Assembly (NCBI RefSeq): GCF_006546775.1
Contig: NZ_VICE01000041.1
Location: 1 to 55,173 of the forward strand
From: Marilutibacter aestuarii
Lineage (GTDB): Bacteria; Pseudomonadota; Gammaproteobacteria; Xanthomonadales; Xanthomonadaceae
Length of the DNA: 55,173 bases
Direction of reading: 5' to 3'
The first letter of the stretch is position 1. Each line of letters starts with the position of its first letter. The translations under genes were made by a program, and so were the position numbers. Of the stretch, positions 50,956 through 55,173 are shown piece by piece. A model generated the notes under the pieces. It did not search any database and was not told where the DNA came from. It saw only the letters and a program-made list of their open reading frames with translations.

Positions 50956-52832
50956 GGCGTGCCCCCCTGTGCGCCGGCGCGCGGCACCGCGGCGGCCGCC
51001 AGCGGCGGCGTGGCGCCGCTGCGACGGGCGTCTTCCTCGGCCTGCGCGGCAAGCCAGGTCTCGATGTCGTCCGGCGGCACGTCCATCAGGCGCAGGGCGC
51101 CGTCCATGACGCTCTTGAAGACAGGCGCCGACACCAGTCCGCCGAAGTAGCCCTTGGCTGGATCGGGGTCGTCGATCACCACGACCATCGAGAAGCGGGG
51201 GGCCTCCACCGGCACCAGGCCGGCAAAGAAGGAGATGTAGCGGCGCGAGTAACCGCCGCTGGCGTTGAACTTGCGCGCGGTGCCCGTCTTGCCGGCGACG
51301 TGGTAGCCCAGGATCGCCGCCTGCGTCGCGGTGCCGCCGGGCTCGGTCACGGTCTGCATCATGTGCAGCACTTCGCTGGCGATGGCCGGGTCCAGTACCT
51401 GCCGGGCCTCGTTGCGCTGGCCCTTGACGAAGGTCGGCGCGATCAGCCGGCCGCCATTGCCGAGCGCGGCGTAGGCCGCGGCGATCTGCAACGGGGTCGC
51501 CGACAGGCCATACCCGTAGGACAGGCCCTGCTTGGTGGTGCCGTACCAGCTCGCGCTGCCGGGCACCGGCAGCACGCCCGACGACTCGCCGGGGAAACCG
51601 CTGTGCGTGCTGCTGCCGTAGCCCATCCGGCGCAGGAAGTCGTAGAAGACCTTGTCGTCGATGCGATGGACGATCTTCGCCGCGCCCACGTTCGAGCTCT
51701 TGCGGATGACGCCGGTGGTGTCGAGCACGCCGTAGTTGCGGTGGTCGGTGGTGCGGTAGCGACCGTTGGGGATCCAGCCGGGATTGGTGTCGAACACGCT
51801 CGCCGGCGTGATCGCACCGGACTCCAGGCCGATCGCCACCGTCAGCGGCTTCATCGTCGAACCCGGCTCGATCACGTCCGTCACCGCGCGGTTGCGGCGG
51901 GTGTCCGCGCCCTGCCCGTCCAGCGCGTTCGGGTTGTAGGTCGGCAGATTCGCCATCGCCAGGATCTCGCCGGTGGCGACGTCCAGCACGACCGCCGAGC
52001 CGCTGCTGGCGCCGGTGCGCTCGAGCGCCTTGCGCAGCTCGCGGAAGGTCAGGTACTGGATGCGGCGGTCGATGGTCAGGTTGAGGTCGTGGCCGGGCTG
52101 CGCGGCTTCGATCAGCTCGACGTTCTCGACGATGCGGCCGCGGCTGTCGCGTATCACGCGCTTGCTGCCGGGCTTGCCCTTGAGCCATTCGTCGAAGGCC
52201 AGCTCGAGGCCTTCCTGGCCGTTGTCATCGACGTTGGTGAAGCCCAGCACGTGCGACAGCGCCTCGCCCTGCGGGTAGAAGCGGCGGAACTCGCGCTGCG
52301 AGTACACGCCCGGGATCTCGTGGGCGAGGATGGCCTGCGCCTGGTCGGGGTTGATCCGGCGCTTGAGGTACATGAACTCGCGCGTGGCGCGCTGGCTGAT
52401 GCGGCGCACCAGCTCGTCGGCGGGCACGCCCAGCGCCGCGGCCAGCTCGGGGATCCGGTCGGGCACCTCGACCAGTTCCTGCGGATTGCCCCAGACCGAC
52501 TCGACCGGCGTGGACACCGCCAGCGGCTCGCCATTGCGGTCGGTGATCATGCCGCGCGAGGTCGGGATCTCGATCTCGCGCAGGATGCGCTCGTCGCCCT
52601 GCTTGCGGTAGAACTCGCTGTTGACGACCTGCAGGGTGAACGCGCGCGCGACCAGCGCGACGGCGCACAGGCCCATCACGCCGCCGACCAGCATGAGCCG
52701 ATGGCGCGGGTTGTAGCGCGCGCGGTTGCTGCGCGGGCGGCCGCCGCGGGCGCCCGAGGCCTCGCGCCGCGCGCGCCACCAGTCGCCCAGGCGTTCGCCC
52801 AGTCCAGGGCCCCGTGCCGGTCGGCGGTTCAT
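50952..52832 (-). CDS. ftsI: Septal transpeptidase FtsI (PBP3)
   Basis: Class B penicillin-binding protein that cross-links septal peptidoglycan with FtsW. The 626-residue product has a basic cytoplasmic tail of about 45 residues, one transmembrane helix (about 46-66) and a pedestal domain. The transpeptidase domain has all three motifs: STMK (Ser325-Lys328), SSN (379-381) and KTGT (515-518). The tail after about 595 is alanine/proline rich. ATGA overlaps on both sides. Confidence 0.97.
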   Translation of the reverse strand: MNRRPARGPGLGERLGDWWRARREASGARGGRPRSNRARYNPRHRLMLVGGVMGLCAVALVARAFTLQVVNSEFYRKQGDERILREIEIPTSRGMITDRNGEPLAVSTPVESVWGNPQELVEVPDRIPELAAALGVPADELVRRISQRATREFMYLKRRINPDQAQAILAHEIPGVYSQREFRRFYPQGEALSHVLGFTNVDDNGQEGLELAFDEWLKGKPGSKRVIRDSRGRIVENVELIEAAQPGHDLNLTIDRRIQYLTFRELRKALERTGASSGSAVVLDVATGEILAMANLPTYNPNALDGQGADTRRNRAVTDVIEPGSTMKPLTVAIGLESGAITPASVFDTNPGWIPNGRYRTTDHRNYGVLDTTGVIRKSSNVGAAKIVHRIDDKVFYDFLRRMGYGSSTHSGFPGESSGVLPVPGSASWYGTTKQGLSYGYGLSATPLQIAAAYAALGNGGRLIAPTFVKGQRNEARQVLDPAIASEVLHMMQTVTEPGGTATQAAILGYHVAGKTGTARKFNASGGYSRRYISFFAGLVPVEAPRFSMVVVIDDPDPAKGYFGGLVSAPVFKSVMDGALRLMDVPPDDIETWLAAQAEEDARRSGATPPLAAAAVPRAGAQGGTP

Positions 52833-53095
52833 GGACGCACCACCACGATCTCGGGCCCTTCCGGGAACTTCATGCCCAGGCGGTCGCGCGCCACCTGGTC
52901 GATGCGGTTGCTCTCCGCCCAGGTGGCCTGCTCCAGCTGCAGGCGGCCGAACTCGATGTCGAGCTCGTCGCGGGCCTTCTCCAGGCGCGTGAGCTGGACG
53001 AACAACTGCCGGTTCTCGTGGCGGGCATACACCACCGCCAACGCGCTGAGCAGGTTGGCGGCCACGAGCACGACGAGGGCCAGGCGCAGGGTCAT
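52829..53095 (-). CDS. ftsL: Cell division protein FtsL
   Basis: Small bitopic divisome protein of 88 residues: one transmembrane helix (about 3-23) followed by a periplasmic coiled coil with leucine heptads ([30 protein letters not shown]). Forms the FtsQLB activator of FtsWI. ATGA overlaps with rsmH and ftsI. Confidence 0.93.
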   Translation of the reverse strand: MTLRLALVVLVAANLLSALAVVYARHENRQLFVQLTRLEKARDELDIEFGRLQLEQATWAESNRIDQVARDRLGMKFPEGPEIVVVRP

Positions 53096-54033
53096 GCCTG
53101 GGCTCCCAGCTTCTCGGCCACGCGCAGCACGGCGCTTCGGGCGCGGGGGTTGGTGGCGGTCTCGTCGTCGCCGGCCTTGATCGCCCCGCCGATGGCCCGC
53201 AGGCTCGGGGTGAAGGCCTGCTCGACCGGCATGCGCCGGTTGGCCGGCGGCGCCTTGGCGCGGGCGCCGATGAAGCGCTTGACGATGCGGTCTTCCAGCG
53301 AGTGGAAGCTGATCACCGCCAGCCGCCCGCCGGGCTTGAGGCGCGCCATCGCCGCTTCCAGGCCGAGCTCGAGGTCGGCCAGTTCGCGGTTGATGAAGAT
53401 GCGGATGGCCTGGAAGCTGCGCGTCGCGGGATGGATCTTGCTGTCGCCGCGTGGCATCACCCGGGCGATCAGCTCGGCCAGCTGGGCGGTGCGCAGCAGC
53501 GGGGTCGCCTCGCGGTCGGCGACGATGGCACGGGCGATGCGGCGGCTCTGCCGCTCTTCGCCGTAGGTCCACAGCACGTCGGCGATCTCGCGCTCGTCGG
53601 CGCGGGCCAGCCATTGCGCCGCGCTCTCGCCGCTGTCGGGATCCATGCGCATGTCCAGCGGACCGTCCTTGCCGAAGCTGAAGCCGCGCTCGGCCACGTC
53701 GAGTTGCGGCGAGGACACGCCGAGGTCGAACAGCACGCCGTCGAGCCCGGAAGCGGTCGCGTCCCAGCCGGCGAGCGCGGCGAAGCTGCCGCGGAAGATC
53801 GCCACGCGCGGATCCGCGCCGAACTCGCGTTCGGCCACGGCAATCGCTTCGGGATCCTTGTCCATCACCAGCAGCCGGCCTCCCGGGCCGAGTTGTGCCA
53901 GCACGCCGCGCGCATGCCCGCCGCGACCGAACGTGCCGTCCAGGTAGGCTCCATCCCCGACAATGCGCAGGCCGTCCAGCACCTGCGCGTACATCACGGG
54001 AAGGTGGCCGGATGACGCGGTCGCGCGCTCCAT
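53092..54033 (-). CDS. rsmH: 16S rRNA (cytosine(1402)-N(4))-methyltransferase RsmH
   Basis: Methylates C1402 in the ribosomal P site. The 313-residue product has [13 protein letters not shown] at the start, [14 protein letters not shown] (SAM motif I), [23 protein letters not shown] and the C-terminal [14 protein letters not shown]. The chosen start (MERATASSG) has a strong GGAGG four bases upstream; an ATG five codons earlier (54048) overlaps the mraZ stop in ATGA but lacks a ribosome site. Either is possible. Confidence 0.95.
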   Translation of the reverse strand: MERATASSGHLPVMYAQVLDGLRIVGDGAYLDGTFGRGGHARGVLAQLGPGGRLLVMDKDPEAIAVAEREFGADPRVAIFRGSFAALAGWDATASGLDGVLFDLGVSSPQLDVAERGFSFGKDGPLDMRMDPDSGESAAQWLARADEREIADVLWTYGEERQSRRIARAIVADREATPLLRTAQLAELIARVMPRGDSKIHPATRSFQAIRIFINRELADLELGLEAAMARLKPGGRLAVISFHSLEDRIVKRFIGARAKAPPANRRMPVEQAFTPSLRAIGGAIKAGDDETATNPRARSAVLRVAEKLGAQA

Positions 54034-54044
54034 GCCACCTCCCG

Positions 54045-54491
54045 TCATAGCTGCAGGTCGAGCAGTTCGTCGCTCAGATCGTCGTCGGACACCGTCTGAC
54101 GGATCTGTGCGTGATGTGCCTGCTCGCTCCACAGCTCGAATTTCTCGCCCATGCCCAGCAGGACGGCCTTCTTCTCGATGCCGACCGCGGCGCGGTGGCT
54201 GCCCGGCACGGTGATCCGGCCGTTGCCGTCCAGCTCGACGAAGGTCGCCGCACCGACCAGCTTCAACTGCAGGTTGCGATTGACCTTCTTGGCCTTTGGC
54301 AGCTTGTTGACCTGGTCGCGCACGCGCTCCCAGACCGCTTGCGGGTAGAGGTACAGCGAGCCGGACTCGAACGGGTTGTAGGTGATGACCAGGCGATTGC
54401 CGCACTCGGACGCGACAAGCTCGCGATGGGCGGTGGGCACCGCCAATCGGCCCTTGTCGTCAATCGTGATGGCGGTCTCGCCCTGGAACAT
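54045..54491 (-). CDS. mraZ: Transcriptional regulator MraZ
   Basis: A 148-residue DNA-binding protein with two SpoVT/AbrB-type swapped-hairpin domains (about 5-50, [17 protein letters not shown]; about 80-125, [17 protein letters not shown]). It forms ring-shaped oligomers and represses the dcw operon by binding short repeats near its own promoter; a matching array lies just upstream. AGGTGA precedes the ATG. First gene of the cluster. Confidence 0.96.
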   Translation of the reverse strand: MFQGETAITIDDKGRLAVPTAHRELVASECGNRLVITYNPFESGSLYLYPQAVWERVRDQVNKLPKAKKVNRNLQLKLVGAATFVELDGNGRITVPGSHRAAVGIEKKAVLLGMGEKFELWSEQAHHAQIRQTVSDDDLSDELLDLQL

Positions 54492-54560
54492 CGGTTCACC
54501 TGTTGGCGCCCACCTCTGCGGGCGGGTCTGCCTGTCGATGGAAACGCCCGAACGGGGCGG

Positions 54561-54610
54561 CTCCGGCCACGAAAAACCACAAAAAACCCGGCTTTCCCTC
54601 GGATGTCCAC
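54561..54610 (-). promoter_or_regulatory. MraZ operator array
   Basis: On the minus strand five G-rich boxes recur exactly every 10 bp: GTGGA, GAGGG, CGGGT, GTGGT, GTGGC. MraZ is known to bind TGGGN/GTGG(G/T) repeats separated by 5 bp. The first box overlaps the -10 element, so binding would block initiation. Confidence 0.75.
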
Positions 54611-54637
54611 CTTAGGCACGCCCCCAAAGCTTGTCAA
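54609..54637 (-). promoter_or_regulatory. Main promoter of the mra/dcw cluster
   Basis: Minus strand TTGACA (54637-54632), exactly 17 bp, then TAAGGT (54614-54609). The -35 is perfect. Predicted transcription start is near 54602, leaving a leader of about 110 bases to mraZ. CTTGT/ACAAG half-sites (54630-54641) frame the -35. Confidence 0.8.
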
Positions 54638-54727
54638 CAAGTTTTCCAGTGCATTTTCACTAGGCACATCAATGGCTTGCGGAGAACTTCACAGACTTGT
54701 TCAAGACTTATCCACTAAGCCTTGTTT

Positions 54728-54746
54728 AGTCTCATATTTTGAGACT
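54728..54746. repeat. Inverted repeat AGTCTCA-N5-TGAGACT
   Basis: Perfect 7-bp arms separated by TATTT, about 90 bp upstream of the mra -35 box. AT-rich core in GC-rich surroundings. Could be a regulator site for mraZ or for a divergent gene beyond the window. Confidence 0.6.
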
Positions 54747-54828
54747 GGAACACCCCCGGCGACCGTGTGAAGACTGGTTCAGGCAAGGCCTGACGGGGAT
54801 TGCTGCGGCGCAGCATGTTGCGCGGGAT

Positions 54829-54843
54829 CGATATGACATATCG
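54829..54843. repeat. 15-nt palindrome CGATATGACATATCG
   Basis: Perfect 7-bp arms around a single A. Its short spacing and odd centre suit a dimeric DNA-binding protein more than an RNA hairpin. No known regulator is assigned. Confidence 0.5.
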
Positions 54844-55043
54844 CGCATCGGATTTCGATAGGCGGGCTGACGTCAGGGGACACTGATGCCCGCGAGCGCC
54901 CGGATCCGGGATGCGCGCCCCCGACCCCCAGGATCACTGGAGCCGAAGGCGGCTCCCGGCAGCCCCGCAGGGCGCAATAAGCCAAGCGCATTGCACCAAC
55001 GTCGGCGGTTGATGCCGAACCCGGACGCCCGACTCAACGATAG

Positions 55044-55073
55044 AGCTGGATCCCAGCGTTCGCTGGGATGACG
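55044..55073 (-). repeat. Dispersed REP-like hairpin repeat, copy 3 (inverted)
   Basis: Exact reverse complement of the 30 bp at 7451-7480, with the same core CCCAGCGTTCGCTGGG. Confidence 0.92.
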
Positions 55074-55137
55074 GTGAAAGCAGCCGGATCGGTCGTTCAG
55101 ACCCTCGATGCCACGGCCCCCAGGTGGATCCCGAAAC

Positions 55138-55173
55138 CAATCACCAACCCCCAACCCCCAATCCCCAATCCCC
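55138..55173 (-). repeat. Heptamer tandem repeat at window edge
   Basis: Heptamers CAATCAC, CAACCCC, CAACCCC, CAATCCC, CAATCCC, cut by the window end. On the minus strand GGGATTG/GTGATTG, the same family as the other two loci. Confidence 0.88.

Larger units (their letters stand above)
54492..55173. other. Region upstream of mraZ to the window edge
   Basis: No gene is recognised in these 682 bp. From left to right: mraZ leader and MraZ boxes, promoter, a near-match DnaA box TTATCCACT (54708-54716), palindromes at 54728-54746 and 54829-54843, an inverted REP-like repeat (55044-55073) and a heptamer tract running off the edge. No rnpB was found, although it often lies upstream of mraZ in related bacteria. 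Confidence 0.65.

Noticed and set aside
54780-55173. rnpB (RNase P RNA) upstream of mraZ
   Set aside because: The conserved GAGGAAAGTCC core was looked for on both strands and not seen.

Overview
The window is GC-rich chromosomal DNA of a gammaproteobacterium, most likely from the Xanthomonadaceae/Lysobacteraceae (Lysobacter/Luteimonas-like). The reasons are the joined order sucCD-pilSR-pilA-pilBCD-coaE, the order secA-M23 peptidase-DUF721-lpxC-ftsZ, a cell-division cluster without murD, and repeated intergenic hairpins of the type common in this family. The genus is inferred from gene content and order only. No tRNA, rRNA, insertion sequence, prophage or CRISPR array was found.

Layout. 1-7.3 kb: clpB (behind a sigma32-type promoter), an NCS2-type permease, pgeF (yfiH) and rluD on the minus strand, then bamD on the plus strand. 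7.6-12.4 kb: nadE, a small tautomerase-like gene, sucD and sucC. 12.6-31.6 kb: the type IV pilus region. It holds pilS, pilR, a textbook sigma54 promoter with three upstream palindromes, two paralogous major pilins, a GT-C glycosyltransferase, eight sugar/lipid modification genes in two convergent operons, then pilB, pilC, pilD and coaE. 31.7-37.3 kb: a Nudix/ThiE-like fusion, secA, an M23 peptidase and dciA, with tandem structured repeats between secA and the peptidase. 37.6-54.5 kb: lpxC and the dcw cluster read right to left from mraZ to ftsZ. 54.5-55.2 kb: the mra promoter region and repeats.

How the genes work together. PilS/PilR and sigma54 should drive pilin expression, PilD processes pilin, and PilB/PilC assemble it. 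The genes lodged between pilA and pilB combine an ArnB/PseC-like sugar aminotransferase, a GtrB/DPM-like polyprenyl-phosphate glycosyltransferase, a GT4 glycosyltransferase, a flippase-like membrane protein, two methyltransferases, a GNAT/CelD-like acyltransferase, an FMO-like flavoprotein and a TfpW/TMTC-like GT-C enzyme. This reads as a lipid-linked route to a decorated pilin sugar, and it is the best candidate for an undescribed system here.

The dcw operon makes lipid II precursors and the divisome with almost every junction an ATGA overlap. The ligase murD is absent between mraY and ftsW, which fits the alternative MurD2/MurL glutamate pathway known from Xanthomonas. Non-coding DNA carries three kinds of repeats: a heptanucleotide family at three loci, a hairpin repeat at three loci, and a two-hairpin tandem unit upstream of secA with compensatory changes between copies.
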